Assembly (NCBI GenBank): GCA_902464495.1
Contig: CABQJK010000010.1
Coordinates: 1-60,221 of the forward strand
Origin: an uncultured Collinsella sp.
Lineage (GTDB): Bacteria > Actinomycetota > Coriobacteriia > Coriobacteriales > Coriobacteriaceae
Direction: 5' to 3'
DNA: 60,221 nucleotides
Part shown: piece by piece, positions 43,439 through 52,661 of the stretch
Numbering within the stretch: the first letter of the stretch is position 1
How the letters are laid out: every line of letters begins with the position of its first letter
The notes under the pieces: generated by a model
What the model was told of the DNA's origin: nothing
What the model saw: the letters and a program-made list of their open reading frames with translations, nothing else
Database searches by the model: none
Made by a program: the position numbers and the translations under genes

Positions 43439-44443
43439 CTACTCGGCCGTTACAGCGATGTTCTCTCGGTGCGCGCGGATAACATCCCAGCTAAAGTGCT
43501 CTACCAGCTGCTTGGCAGAGCGCGGCGTGGTATCTGGTGCGACGCCGGTTTGCCCTGCGAGCCATCCCAGAAGGGCCTCGGGCGTGCCGAAGCGGGCACG
43601 GAGTTCGCCCAAGTCGAGGTCGCGGTCGCGCTTGGAAAGGCGGCGACCGTCCGGCGACATGAGCAGCGGGATGTGCGCGTAGCGCGGCGTGGGCAGTCCC
43701 AGTAGATGCTGCAGATAGATCTGGCGCGGCGTGGAACCCAGCAGATCGCATCCACGTACGACCTCGGTGACGCCCATGGCGGCATCGTCGACCACCACAG
43801 CCAGCTGGTAGGCAAAGACGCCGTCGCTGCGGCGCACCAAAAAGTCGCCGCACTCGGTGGCGAGCGCCTCGCATTGGGCGCCGTACGTGCGGTCGACAAA
43901 CTCGACCACGTCGTCCGCGAGGTCGTCGACGGTGGGCACGCGCAGGCGTGTGGCCGGGGCGCGTAGGGCACTGCGGCGGGAGATCTCTTCGGCGGAAAGA
44001 CCTCGACAGGCGCCGCGGTAGATGGGCGTGCCGTCGCTAGCGTGCGGCGCGCTCGCGGCGTGGAGCTCGGCGCGCGTGCAAAAGCAGGGATAGGTGAGAC
44101 CGGCGTCTTGCAGCTGGTGCAGGGCGGTCTCGTATAGATCCAAGCGATCATGCTGGTAGTAGGGGCCTTCGTCCCACTCGAGCCCCAGCCAAGCGAGGTC
44201 GGCGATGAGCTGGGCGGCGAGCTCCGGTCGCTTGCAGCGATCGTCTAGGTCCTCGATGCGCAGCACGATGCGACCGCCCTGGCTGCGGGCCGAAAGCCAC
44301 GCGCACAGGCAACTGAACACGTTGCCCAGGTGCATGCGGCCCGAGGGCGACGGGGCGAAGCGACCCACGACGGGCGTGGGCGTGCTGGGCGCCGTCGACG
44401 TGGCCACGGCAGGCGTTGCTATGTTGCATGCGTTGATATCCAT
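43439..44443 (-). CDS. gluQ: Glutamyl-Q tRNA(Asp) synthetase (GluQRS)
   Basis: A 334-aa truncated glutamyl-tRNA synthetase paralogue. The class I HIGH region appears as FAPSPSGRMHLGNVF (about residues 28-42) and the KMSKS-like loop as RRLSKRDRD near 265. Zinc-ligand cysteines lie in CFCTR and GACR. The anticodon-binding domain of true GluRS is absent, and the length is right for GluQRS, which attaches glutamate to queuosine in tRNA(Asp). ATG 44443 avoids a long upstream extension that reads through the spacer. Confidence 0.88.
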   Translation of the reverse strand: MDINACNIATPAVATSTAPSTPTPVVGRFAPSPSGRMHLGNVFSCLCAWLSARSQGGRIVLRIEDLDDRCKRPELAAQLIADLAWLGLEWDEGPYYQHDRLDLYETALHQLQDAGLTYPCFCTRAELHAASAPHASDGTPIYRGACRGLSAEEISRRSALRAPATRLRVPTVDDLADDVVEFVDRTYGAQCEALATECGDFLVRRSDGVFAYQLAVVVDDAAMGVTEVVRGCDLLGSTPRQIYLQHLLGLPTPRYAHIPLLMSPDGRRLSKRDRDLDLGELRARFGTPEALLGWLAGQTGVAPDTTPRSAKQLVEHFSWDVIRAHRENIAVTAE

Positions 44444-44580
44444 GCGGACGAGTATAGCGCGGGGCGTGGCAGGGGAGGCGTTGCCGTCGCTCGCAAGTTG
44501 CCAAGACCGTGCGTTGTGCGCGGCGGACACCGACTCAATACCTCGATTGCCGACCGCCAGCCCAACCCCTTAAACGACAG

Positions 44581-44614
44581 AAACCCCGGCAGCTCTTCGC
44601 AACTGCCGGGGTTT
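44581..44614. terminator. Isolated terminator-like hairpin
   Basis: AAACCCCGGCAG pairs with CTGCCGGGGTTT (12 bp) around a 10-nt loop. There is no gene ending here on either strand, so it may be an orphan or belong to an unrecognised small RNA. Confidence 0.6.
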
Positions 44615-44790
44615 CCGCGGAAAAGGGGGACATGATCCTCGAGCGAACGGCAAAGGGGCAAACCGTTTTCGCTCAACTGCTTTATGCCCCTCGTTCGCCG
44701 GCTCAATCAGCGCGCGCCGCACCCACACAAAGCCGCTACACCTGTGATGGAGCTATGAAGTGGTATTTTCCTCCGGTCGCGGGCTCAGCT

Positions 44791-44830
44791 AAAGACTGTC
44801 CCAAATGACTAGTCGTTTAAGAACGTCCCC
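44791..44830. repeat. 40-nt intergenic element, copy 2 (inverted)
   Basis: The reverse complement of 44791-44830 starts GGGGACGTTC and ends TTGGGACAGTCTTT, matching the ends and length of 5269-5308, with a different palindromic centre (GACTAGTC). A partial relative (GTGTCCCCAATGACTAG) is at 47308-47323. Confidence 0.65.
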
Positions 44831-44952
44831 AACGACTACCCGTGGGCGTGACTTTTATCCCGTTTGGCGCTCCGCTGGCCTAGAAGCTCGCGTCGCGAGC
44901 CCGCAAACGTGGGACAATAGCGTTACTGGTATCACAGACAAAGGATGTGCCT

Positions 44953-46899
44953 ATGAACGCCCCCGTTGCCAAACCCTGTCGGCAGCGCCGCCTATTTGCG
45001 CGATTCGCTTCCGTCTGCGCGCTTGTTACGTGCGCACTGTTGCTGCTGCCCGCCGCCGCCCATGCCGACGGCTACTCCATGAGCCAAACCTATATCGGTG
45101 CCACGGTCGAGGCCGACGGCTCGCTGACCGTTGTCGAGGGACGTCAGTTCGATTTTGACGACGACATCAACGGTGTGTATTGGGATGTCAATACAGGCTC
45201 CAACCAGCAGGGCGGTTCGGTAAGCGTCGATGTGCTGAGTGTCGAGGAAGACGACACCGCGTTTAACAAGGTCGACAGTGCAAACAAGGGCGACTCTGGC
45301 GTCTACACGGTGGAGCAGTCCGGCGACGGCGTAAGGATCAAGGTGTTCAGCCCCCACGAGAGCGGCGACAGCGCGATCTTTTACGTGAGCTACACCATGG
45401 GCGGCGCAGTCATGAACTGGTCCGATACCGCCGAGCTCTACTGGAAGTTTGTAGGCGACGGCTGGTCGGCGGATTCCGATGACGTCGAGATGGAAGTCTA
45501 CTTTGCAAACGCCGCTGCCGGGACGGCGGCCGTCAAGGGTGACAACTTCCGCGCATGGGGCCACGGTCCGCTGACGGGCGACGTGTCGCTCGACGAGAGC
45601 GAACCCATGGTCACCTATACCATTCCGTGCGTGCATGAGGGCGAGTTCGCCGAGGCGCGCATCGCCTTCCCCAGTGACTGGGTGCCGCAGCTTGCCGCCT
45701 CGAACGAAGAGCGCATGTCGACGATTCTGAGCGAAGAGAAGGAATGGGCCGACGAGGCCAACGCCCGCCGCGAGCACGCGCGTGCGGTTGCCAGCGCGAT
45801 TGCCGTAGTGTGTGTTGTCGTGGCAGTTGCCTATACCGGTGCAATCGTGATGCTCAAACTGCGTCGCCCCAAGCCCAAGCCGCTCTTCCAGGACGATTAC
45901 TTCCGCGATGTGCCCTCGGCCGACCATCCTGCCGTGCTGGCGGCCCTCATGGCCTGGAATGACGTGCCCGACCAGGCATATATCGCCACGCTTATGAAGC
46001 TTACCGACGATCGCGTGATCAAGCTGGAAGAGGCGACCGAGACCAAGAAGAAGGGTCTGCTTCGTCGCGAAAAAGAGGAACAGACGTATCGCATCACCGT
46101 GACCGACGAGGGCTGGAAGGCCGCCAAGAAGGACGGCATCGATCGCGACGTACTCAAGGTCTTCTTTGCCGGCGTTAAGCCCGACAAGGACGGCGTCCGT
46201 TCGCGCACGTTTAGTGAGCTGGAAGATTACGCCAGCGAGCGCACCGTATCTGTTGGCGACAAGCTCGAGGACTATCAGACCACGGTCAAGGGCAAGCTGG
46301 AAGGGCGCGAGCTTATCGCATCGGACGGTAGCGTTGCCATGGTGCTTGGCTTGGTTCTCGGCATCATTATTGTCTGCGGCATCTTGGGTTCCCTGTTCTA
46401 TACCGACTTTGCAGACGCTAACGTCGGTGCCGCCATGATTTCGATTCCCATTGTGATCGCGGGTTTTGTCCTCAGCTGCACCTTCCGTCGTTACACGCCT
46501 GAGGGCGCCGAGCTGGCGGCCCGTTGCAAGGCTCTCAAGCACTGGCTCGAGGACTTTACGCGTCTGAAGGAGGCCATCCCCGGCGATCTGGTTCTGTGGA
46601 ATAAGTTGCTGGTGATGGGCGTTGCCCTGGGCGTTTCGAAGGAAGTGCTGCGTCAGCTGGCCGAGGCCGTGCCTGCGGACCTGCGCAACAGCGACGATTT
46701 CTACGACAACTACCCCTGCTACTGGTGGTATTACCATCACTACGGCAACGAGTCCCCGCTTGATTCGTTCAACGATGTGTACCACGAGACCATCCGCGAG
46801 CTGGCTTCGAGTTCCGATAGCTCGAGCGGCGGCAGTGGCGGCGGCTTCTCCGGTGGCGGCGGTGGCGGCGCCGGCGGAGGCGGCGGCGGAACGTTCTAA
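44953..46899 (+). CDS. DUF2207 domain membrane protein with glycine-rich tail
   Basis: A 648-aa membrane protein. A signal peptide (VCALVTCALLLLPAAAHA) precedes an extracellular DUF2207 domain of about 200 residues. A membrane helix follows near 285 (AIAVVCVVVAVAYTGAIVML), then a cytosolic region and two further helices near 465-510. The C-terminus is a Ser run followed by Gly repeats (GGGFSGGGGGGAGGGGGGTF), as is usual in this family. The function is unknown. ATG 44953 follows AAAGGA. A strong terminator ends the single-gene unit. Confidence 0.85.
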   Translation: MNAPVAKPCRQRRLFARFASVCALVTCALLLLPAAAHADGYSMSQTYIGATVEADGSLTVVEGRQFDFDDDINGVYWDVNTGSNQQGGSVSVDVLSVEEDDTAFNKVDSANKGDSGVYTVEQSGDGVRIKVFSPHESGDSAIFYVSYTMGGAVMNWSDTAELYWKFVGDGWSADSDDVEMEVYFANAAAGTAAVKGDNFRAWGHGPLTGDVSLDESEPMVTYTIPCVHEGEFAEARIAFPSDWVPQLAASNEERMSTILSEEKEWADEANARREHARAVASAIAVVCVVVAVAYTGAIVMLKLRRPKPKPLFQDDYFRDVPSADHPAVLAALMAWNDVPDQAYIATLMKLTDDRVIKLEEATETKKKGLLRREKEEQTYRITVTDEGWKAAKKDGIDRDVLKVFFAGVKPDKDGVRSRTFSELEDYASERTVSVGDKLEDYQTTVKGKLEGRELIASDGSVAMVLGLVLGIIIVCGILGSLFYTDFADANVGAAMISIPIVIAGFVLSCTFRRYTPEGAELAARCKALKHWLEDFTRLKEAIPGDLVLWNKLLVMGVALGVSKEVLRQLAEAVPADLRNSDDFYDNYPCYWWYYHHYGNESPLDSFNDVYHETIRELASSSDSSSGGSGGGFSGGGGGGAGGGGGGTF

Positions 46900-46912
46900 C
46901 GCTCACAAATCC

Positions 46913-46962
46913 TGGGATGGGCTTTCCCTGACAGCTGTCGGGGAAAGCCCATCCCATTTTTA
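46913..46962 (+). terminator. Terminator of the DUF2207 gene
   Basis: TGGGATGGGCTTTCCC pairs with GGGAAAGCCCATCCCA (16 bp) and is followed by TTTTTAT. Confidence 0.92.
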
Positions 46963-47012
46963 TGTGTCGGCAGGGACAGACCCTTCCGCTTTCTGCTCTG
47001 TCGAAAGGGGTG

Positions 47013-47243
47013 GTGGGCAAAAAATGCCAAATATGAGTACTGTTGCTTTGTTGGTCACATATCTTTGGGCTTAAAAAGAGGGTCCAAATGAGATCCTGTC
47101 TCGTTAGGAACCTCTTTTGCTCTACATTTGGGGAGAAACGTTGGCTCATGCGGTTACGGGCAACGCCGAATAGATCCGAAAAATGCCAAAATCGCTGCTA
47201 CTAAAAAGGTAACAGTACTCATATTTGATGTTTTTTTGCCCAC
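47013..47243. repeat. ~230-bp element with long inverted ends
   Basis: The left arm at 47013-47046 (TGGGCAAAAAATGCCAAATA, then TGAGTACTGTTGC) is nearly the reverse complement of the right arm at 47210-47243 (AACAGTACTCATATTTGATG, then TTTTTTTGCCCACA). No gene lies between the arms. It is probably a miniature inverted-repeat mobile element. Confidence 0.75.
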
Positions 47244-47338
47244 AGGCATTCGCTAACCCCTATTTAGCGACATCGGCTGGGGCTTTCGCAGCCGTTTTGC
47301 TCAGGAGTGTCCCCAATGACTAGGTGTGGCTGCCCGAT

Positions 47339-47980
47339 CTACGCGGTTAGGTCGAGTTCGTAGAGGAAGCTTTCGCGCGGCATGTCGCGACGGCGCTCTT
47401 CGCGGCTGGCGCGGTGCGTGGCCGTGCGCTTAAAGCCGTGCAGCTCGTAGAACTTCCAAGAGCAGTCAGAGTCGGTATACAGGTGCGCCTTGGTTGCCCC
47501 GCGTGAGGACAGGTGCGAGATCGCGGCGTCGAGCAGCACCGTCCCAACGCCCAGGCCATGGACGTCGGGGTCGACGGCGAGCAGCGTGACCTCGTATTCA
47601 TGCGGCAGCGGGCTGCTCTCGAGCAGGCGGTTGTTGGTTCGGATGGTGGCGCGCACAAATGAGAGGTACTCGGCGCACGCCTCGGGCTCCAACTCGCGCA
47701 TCTGCGACAGCAGCGCACGTTCGGTATCCATCCAGTGCTCGTTGACGGTGGCGCCAGAGCTGTGTCCGGCACGCGCAAGCGAAATGCCACGCGCCTCGCC
47801 GTCGATTACAGCGACCTGCGAAAACGTCGAGGATGAAAGGCAATAGGCAAGATCGCACGCGGCCTCGAGGCGGTTGTACTCATCGTTATCCGAATTGTTG
47901 TGCCAAAGGCGCTGCAGAATCAGCGCGATGGCGTCGAAGTCTTCGGTATCAAACGGTCGGTAGAGAACCCGCGAGACCAT
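47339..47980 (-). CDS. GNAT-family N-acetyltransferase
   Basis: A 213-aa acetyltransferase. The acetyl-CoA-binding motif A (LLAVDPDVHGLGVGTVLLDA) is near residues 130-150, with the Q/RxxGxG/A pattern as HGLGVG, and motif B (FYELHGFKRT) follows near 185. The N-terminal ~90 residues are family-variable. The substrate is unknown. It is a single gene facing away from purH. Confidence 0.85.
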   Translation of the reverse strand: MVSRVLYRPFDTEDFDAIALILQRLWHNNSDNDEYNRLEAACDLAYCLSSSTFSQVAVIDGEARGISLARAGHSSGATVNEHWMDTERALLSQMRELEPEACAEYLSFVRATIRTNNRLLESSPLPHEYEVTLLAVDPDVHGLGVGTVLLDAAISHLSSRGATKAHLYTDSDCSWKFYELHGFKRTATHRASREERRRDMPRESFLYELDLTA

Positions 47981-48257
47981 GGTGCCTCTTTCTTTTGCGG
48001 ATGCATATCGAGCACAGTTCTACCACGCCATTGGCATCTAATTATGGTGCCCCTGTGTTCCATGAACTCACCGTGCCCGATGCCGTGTCCATCCCCTTCG
48101 CTCGCAAACTTTTTCTGCACAGCCGTGCGTTGCGGGGTGCATCGATGCGCTCGATGCGCTACATTAAATCAGTATTTTCAATGCCGCTGCGCGAGCGCTG
48201 CAGATCGACGTATCACCGACTCACAGAGCACGGCGGCGTACCAGACAGGAGGACTGC

Positions 48258-49865
48258 ATGGGATCTGATGTGAAGATCGCACGCGCGTTGATCTCGGTTA
48301 CCGATAAAACGGGTGTCGTCGATTTCGCACGGACGCTGGTCGATGACTTTGGCGTCGAGATCATCTCTACGGGCGGCACGGCTCGTGCCATCGAGGACGC
48401 GGGCGTTCCCGTAACCCCCATCGAGGAGTTCACGGGCTATCCCGAGATGATGGACGGCCGCGTTAAGACCCTGCACCCCAAGGTTCACGGCGCGCTGCTG
48501 GCCCGCCGCGATTCCGAGCAGCACATGCAGGAGGCCGCTCAGCACGGCATTAAGCTGATTGACCTGGTCGTCGTCAACCTGTACGAGTTCGAGAAGACCG
48601 TCGCCAACCCCGAGGTCACCTTTGCGGATGCCATCGAGCACATCGACATCGGTGGCCCCTCCATGTTGCGCTCTGCCGCCAAGAACGCCGCGAGCGTTAC
48701 CGTCATCTCCGACCCGGCCGACTATGATGCCGTCCTGGCCGAGATGCGCGAGACCGGTGGCTGCACCACGCTTGCCACCCGTCGTCGCCTGCAGGTGAAG
48801 GTCTACCAGACCACCGCCGCCTACGACACGGCTATCTCCCGTTGGCTTGCCGCCCAGGCAAGCGACGTGGCGGACACCTCTGCCAAGCTCGAGATTTCGC
48901 TGGAGAAGGTCGACGACCTGCGCTATGGCGAGAACCCACAGCAAAAGGCTACGGTCTACCGCTTTGCCGAGGGCTGCGAGAACACCGCGAGCTCTCAGTT
49001 CCCGCTTGTGGGCTCCGAGCAGATCCAGGGCAAGCCGCTCAGCTACAACAACTATCTGGACGCCGATGCCGCCTGGAACCTGGTCCGCGAGTTCGACGAG
49101 CCGGCCTGCGTGATCCTCAAGCATCAGAACCCCTGCGGTTCCGCCGTTGCCGAGGACATCACGGCCGCCTACGACCGCGCTTTCGCCTGCGATCCCAAGA
49201 GCGCCTTCGGCGGCATCATCGCCTGCAACCGCGAGGTTCCCTTTGAGCTGGTTGAGCACTTTGCCGATCAGAACAAGCAGTTCGTCGAGGTCATCATCGC
49301 CTCGAGCTATACCGCCGAGGCGCTCGAGCGCATGGCCAAGCGCCCCAACCTGCGCGTGCTGGCTACCGGCGGCGTGGACCACGCTGCCCAGGTGGAGCTG
49401 CGCTCCATCGACGGCGGCATGCTGGTGCAGGAAGTCGACCACGTGACCGAGGACCCCGCGACCTTTACGTTCCCCACCGACCGCAAGCCCACCGACGCCG
49501 AGATGGCCGAGCTCGAGTTTGCCTGGAAGGTCTGCAAGGGCGTTAAGTCCAACGCCATCCTGGTCTCCAAGGGTAAGGCCGGCATTGGCATGGGCCCGGG
49601 TCAGCCCAACCGCGTGGATTCCGCGTTGCTGGCCTGCGAGCGTGCCGAGGACTTCTGCGAGCGCGAGGGCGTGGAGAAGGGCGGCTTTGCCTGCGCAAGC
49701 GACGCGTTCTTCCCGTTCCGCGACAACGTCGACGTGCTTGCCGCGCACGGCGTGACCTGCATCATCCAGCCCGGCGGCTCCAAGCGTGACGACGAGAGCA
49801 TCCAGGCCTGCAACGAGCATGGCATCGCAATGGTCTTCACCGGCGCCCGCCACTTCCGCCACTAA
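48258..49865 (+). CDS. purH: Bifunctional AICAR transformylase / IMP cyclohydrolase
   Basis: A 535-aa PurH of usual length, carrying out the last two steps of de novo IMP synthesis in the cytosol. The N-terminal MGS-fold cyclohydrolase has SVTDKTGVVDFA, STGGTARAIEDAG, GRVKTLHPKVHGALLARRD and NLYEFEKTVA. The transformylase half has YGENPQQKATVYR, LKHQNPCGSAVAE and KSAFGGIIACNRE, and the C-terminal end FTGARHFRH is complete. ATG 48258 follows AGGAGGACTGC. No purine or ZTP riboswitch could be recognised in the 277-bp leader. Confidence 0.97.
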   Translation: MGSDVKIARALISVTDKTGVVDFARTLVDDFGVEIISTGGTARAIEDAGVPVTPIEEFTGYPEMMDGRVKTLHPKVHGALLARRDSEQHMQEAAQHGIKLIDLVVVNLYEFEKTVANPEVTFADAIEHIDIGGPSMLRSAAKNAASVTVISDPADYDAVLAEMRETGGCTTLATRRRLQVKVYQTTAAYDTAISRWLAAQASDVADTSAKLEISLEKVDDLRYGENPQQKATVYRFAEGCENTASSQFPLVGSEQIQGKPLSYNNYLDADAAWNLVREFDEPACVILKHQNPCGSAVAEDITAAYDRAFACDPKSAFGGIIACNREVPFELVEHFADQNKQFVEVIIASSYTAEALERMAKRPNLRVLATGGVDHAAQVELRSIDGGMLVQEVDHVTEDPATFTFPTDRKPTDAEMAELEFAWKVCKGVKSNAILVSKGKAGIGMGPGQPNRVDSALLACERAEDFCEREGVEKGGFACASDAFFPFRDNVDVLAAHGVTCIIQPGGSKRDDESIQACNEHGIAMVFTGARHFRH

Positions 49866-49894
49866 GTTCCGCCCTGGGACAAAATAATCTCTGC

Positions 49895-49930
49895 AAAAGA
49901 CGGTCGCTCCGTTTGGAGGGCCGTCTTTTT
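49895..49930 (+). terminator. Terminator of purH
   Basis: AAAAGACGG (49895-49903) pairs with CCGTCTTTT (49921-49929), with inner pairing GCTCC/GGAG. The descending arm ends in the T-run. Confidence 0.8.
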
Positions 49931-49970
49931 GGTATAAGAGGACGGAATGACTAACACGAAAGGTACAACC

Positions 49971-50678
49971 ATGTCCCAGATTGATTATGCCGAGCTGTTT
50001 GGCAATGCCGAGGATCAGCGTGCGTACGAGGACTTTTGCGCCAATCAGGAGGCGGTCGAGAAGTTTACGCTCGACAAGCCCGCGCTTGTCTGCCGTTGGC
50101 GCATGTCCAACAAAAAGGTGCCCATGCTCAACCGCCACATCCGCGCGCTGTCCGAGCGTCTGGTGCAGGGCGAGCCACTTACCCATAACATGCTCAGCTG
50201 GGCCAAGCAGCACGTTGAGTGGTCGCTAGCCGAGGGCGACTATACCGCGCGCGACGGCGTGCTCACGCTGGTGATCGACATCAACGGCAACGCCGCCATG
50301 ACGGTGGGGGAGTACGAGCCGCTCGCCGATACGTCAGCCAAGGCGCTGCGCGCCCGCTCTGCCGAGGCCCGTTCTGAGGCCGACGAAACCGGCGTGGCGC
50401 CCGAGCTGCTTGCTGCCGTCAACGACGGCGAGCTGGCCTTTGTGGCGCCGGCGGACGAGCGCCTGTGCGGCACGGCGACGCTCATCGAACAGCTGGCCCA
50501 GACCAAGGACATCCCGGTCACGCGCGTAGACATCCCCGCTCAGCTCAAGGGCGCGCTGTTCCTGGTGAGCGACGAGCACGGCGTGGTCCCCGCCGACGAT
50601 ACCGATGCCGCCGAGGCGGACGCCGCCACGGTCGCCTTCTTTGCTGACAGCTACGAAAAGCTCCGCGCCCGCCGCTAA
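49971..50678 (+). CDS. Conserved hypothetical protein
   Basis: A 235-aa soluble protein that I do not recognise. It has a helical first half (AELFGNAEDQRAYEDFCANQ) and an Ala/Glu-rich middle. A C-terminal alpha/beta part follows (DGELAFVAPADERLCGTATL; QLKGALFLVSDEHGVVPADD). No signal peptide. ATG 49971 with GAAAGG 7 bp upstream is preferred over ATG 49947. It is a single gene after the purH terminator. Confidence 0.7.
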   Translation: MSQIDYAELFGNAEDQRAYEDFCANQEAVEKFTLDKPALVCRWRMSNKKVPMLNRHIRALSERLVQGEPLTHNMLSWAKQHVEWSLAEGDYTARDGVLTLVIDINGNAAMTVGEYEPLADTSAKALRARSAEARSEADETGVAPELLAAVNDGELAFVAPADERLCGTATLIEQLAQTKDIPVTRVDIPAQLKGALFLVSDEHGVVPADDTDAAEADAATVAFFADSYEKLRARR

Positions 50679-50856
50679 ATGATTTTTCTGGGACGGGGAT
50701 TTCATAATCATGTGATCCCCGCACCCGTTGCGAGCGAGGGGCGAGCCAAACGCCCCCGCTCGCGAACAGTTCTGTCACCTTGGCGACGTGCGTGGCGCAC
50801 ACCTGCAGTTTCGCAGCCATAATGGTGGCAAGACAACCAAGAGGGGAGCGGAATCC

Positions 50857-51528
50857 ATGGCGCTAATCTATATCGTTGAGGACGACGAGCCCATTCGTCG
50901 CGAGCTTGCCGACATCCTTGCTCGTGCCGGTTTTGAGGTCGAGGCCTGCGAATCGTTCGAGCATGTCTCGCGTGACATCCTGGCCGCTGCACCCGACTTG
51001 GTACTGCTCGACCTGACGCTTCCCGTCAAGGACGGCCAGCATATCTGCCACGAAGTCCGCCGCGAATCCGAGGTTCCCATCATCGTCCTCACGTCGCGCA
51101 CGACCGAGATCGACGAGGTCATGGCCATGACGCTCGGCGCGGACGACTTCGTTCCCAAGCCCTATAGCGCGCGCGTGCTCGTGGCGCGCATCAATGCCTT
51201 GCTGCGTCGCACCGCGGCGGCGGGCGAGCGCAGCACGCTCGTCCACAAGGGGCTGGAGCTCGACCTCGCCCGTTCTATGGTCACCAACACGGCGACCGGC
51301 GACAGCACCGAGCTCACCAAAAATGAGCTGCGCATTCTCTCGCTGCTCCTGAGCCGCGCGGGCAAGATCGTCTCGCGCTCGGCCATCATGCAGGACCTGT
51401 GGGACTCCGATGCCTTTGTGGACGACAACACGCTCACTGTCAACATCAACCGTCTGCGCACCACGCTCGAAAAAATCGGCGTCAAGGGGTATTTGACCAC
51501 GCATCGCGGCCAGGGCTATTCGGTCTAG
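50857..51528 (+). CDS. Winged-helix response regulator (BceR/VanR-like)
   Basis: A 223-aa OmpR-family regulator. The acidic pocket is VEDDE (7-11), the phosphoacceptor is Asp52 in LVLLDLTLP, and the receiver Lys is in VPKPYS near 101. The DNA-binding domain contains LTKNELRILSLLLSRAGKIV and VNINRLRTTLEKIG, ending in THRGQGYSV. The nearest subgroup by pattern is the regulators paired with intramembrane-sensing kinases that answer cell-wall-active peptides. ATG 50857 follows GAGGGG. The kinase gene follows immediately. Confidence 0.92.
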   Translation: MALIYIVEDDEPIRRELADILARAGFEVEACESFEHVSRDILAAAPDLVLLDLTLPVKDGQHICHEVRRESEVPIIVLTSRTTEIDEVMAMTLGADDFVPKPYSARVLVARINALLRRTAAAGERSTLVHKGLELDLARSMVTNTATGDSTELTKNELRILSLLLSRAGKIVSRSAIMQDLWDSDAFVDDNTLTVNINRLRTTLEKIGVKGYLTTHRGQGYSV

Positions 51529-51537
51529 GTGCCAGCT

Positions 51538-52581
51538 ATGTCGTTTGGCAAGTTCTTTAAAGATGCGCTGCTTCCCGTCGCCGTGTGGACGTGCGGCGTG
51601 CTGTTGAGTTGCTTTGTGCTGACGGTCGCCGGGGCACCAGCTTCCATCGTGGTCGTGGCGGTCGGCGTGTCCTTTATCTTTGGCATGCTCGGCATCGTGA
51701 TCGAGTACGCGCGCCGTCGTCGATTTTTGCACCAGCTGGAGCGCGCGGCCGAGGAGCTGGAAAGCCCTGCGTGGGTGCAGGAGATGGTGCAATGCCCGAC
51801 CTATGCCGAGGGCGAGCTCGAATACGAAGTCCTGCGCCGCGTGGGCAAGGCGGCTTGCGATGAGGTAGCGGAAGGGCGACGTCAAACCGACGACTATCGC
51901 GACTATATCGAAAGCTGGGTCCACGAGGCCAAGTTGCCCCTGGCGGCAGCCCATCTGATTCTTGAAAACCTGGACGGCAGCGAAGACGACCTGTCGCGTG
52001 TGGATGACCTGGGTCGCGAGCTGGCTCGCGTTGAGCGCTATATCGACCAGGCACTGTACTATGCGCGCTCGGAAGTCGTGGAGCGCGACTACCTGATTCG
52101 CCGTTGGGATCTCAAGACCTTGGTGACGGGCGCGATTAAAGCCAACGCGCGCGAACTTATCGCGGCACATGTGGCGCCGGTGTGCGAGAACCTCGACTTT
52201 GAGGTCTTTACCGACGAGAAGTGGCTCGAGTTTATTCTGGGTCAGCTCATTCAGAACAGCATTAAATATGCGTGCGAGGACGGCGCGAAGATCGTGTTTT
52301 CGGGCGCATTGCTGGACGAGGGCTTGGCGAGCGAACGTATCGAGCTCACCGTCGCGGACAACGGCTGCGGCGTGAGCGCGGCCGACCTGCCGCGCGTGTT
52401 CGAGAAGGGCTTTACCGGCGACAACGGCCGCGCCACCAAGCGCGCAACGGGCATCGGCCTCTACCTGGTGGCGCGCCTGTGCTCCAAGATGGGCATCGAC
52501 GTCACCGCAGCGTCCGAGCCCAGCGAAGGCTTCGTCGTCACGTTCGCCTTCTCAACGAATAAGTTCCAATATTTCGAGTAA
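51538..52581 (+). CDS. Intramembrane-sensing histidine kinase (BceS-like)
   Basis: A 347-aa kinase. Two N-terminal membrane helices separated by only a few residues (LPVAVWTCGVLLSCFVLTVA and IVVVAVGVSFIFGMLGIVI) leave no extracellular domain, the hallmark of BceS-type sensors. The H-box is WVHEAKLPLAAAHL, and ATPase boxes follow (LIQNSIKYA; VADNGCGVS; TGIGLYLVARL). BceRS pairs usually control an adjacent ABC exporter, which is not present here. The start could also be GTG 51529; neither has a strong ribosome binding site, suggesting coupling to the regulator gene. Confidence 0.88.
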   Translation: MSFGKFFKDALLPVAVWTCGVLLSCFVLTVAGAPASIVVVAVGVSFIFGMLGIVIEYARRRRFLHQLERAAEELESPAWVQEMVQCPTYAEGELEYEVLRRVGKAACDEVAEGRRQTDDYRDYIESWVHEAKLPLAAAHLILENLDGSEDDLSRVDDLGRELARVERYIDQALYYARSEVVERDYLIRRWDLKTLVTGAIKANARELIAAHVAPVCENLDFEVFTDEKWLEFILGQLIQNSIKYACEDGAKIVFSGALLDEGLASERIELTVADNGCGVSAADLPRVFEKGFTGDNGRATKRATGIGLYLVARLCSKMGIDVTAASEPSEGFVVTFAFSTNKFQYFE

Positions 52582-52612
52582 CGCACGCGGCAGACGCCCA
52601 CCCAAACAAAAA

Positions 52613-52648
52613 CGTGCCGTCCCAAACGGGGCGGCACGCCATTTTTTA
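52613..52648 (+). terminator. Terminator of the two-component operon
   Basis: CGTGCCGTCCC pairs with GGGGCGGCACG around AAAC, followed by ATTTTTTAT. Confidence 0.9.
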
Positions 52649-52661
52649 TCAGCCAACTCGT

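Larger units (their letters stand above)
44444..44952. other. Gene-free spacer with a hairpin and a repeat
   Basis: No credible gene in 509 bp. It contains a terminator-like hairpin at 44581-44614 and a 40-nt repeat at 44791-44830. An imperfect inverted repeat (CGAACGGCAAAGGGGCA against TGCCCCTCGTTCGCC) lies at about 44643-44702. It must hold promoters for gluQ and the DUF2207 gene. Confidence 0.5.

Noticed and set aside
48000..48257. Possible riboswitch or leader peptide before purH
   Set aside because: No ZTP or purine riboswitch core motifs could be found, and the small frames there lack ribosome binding sites.
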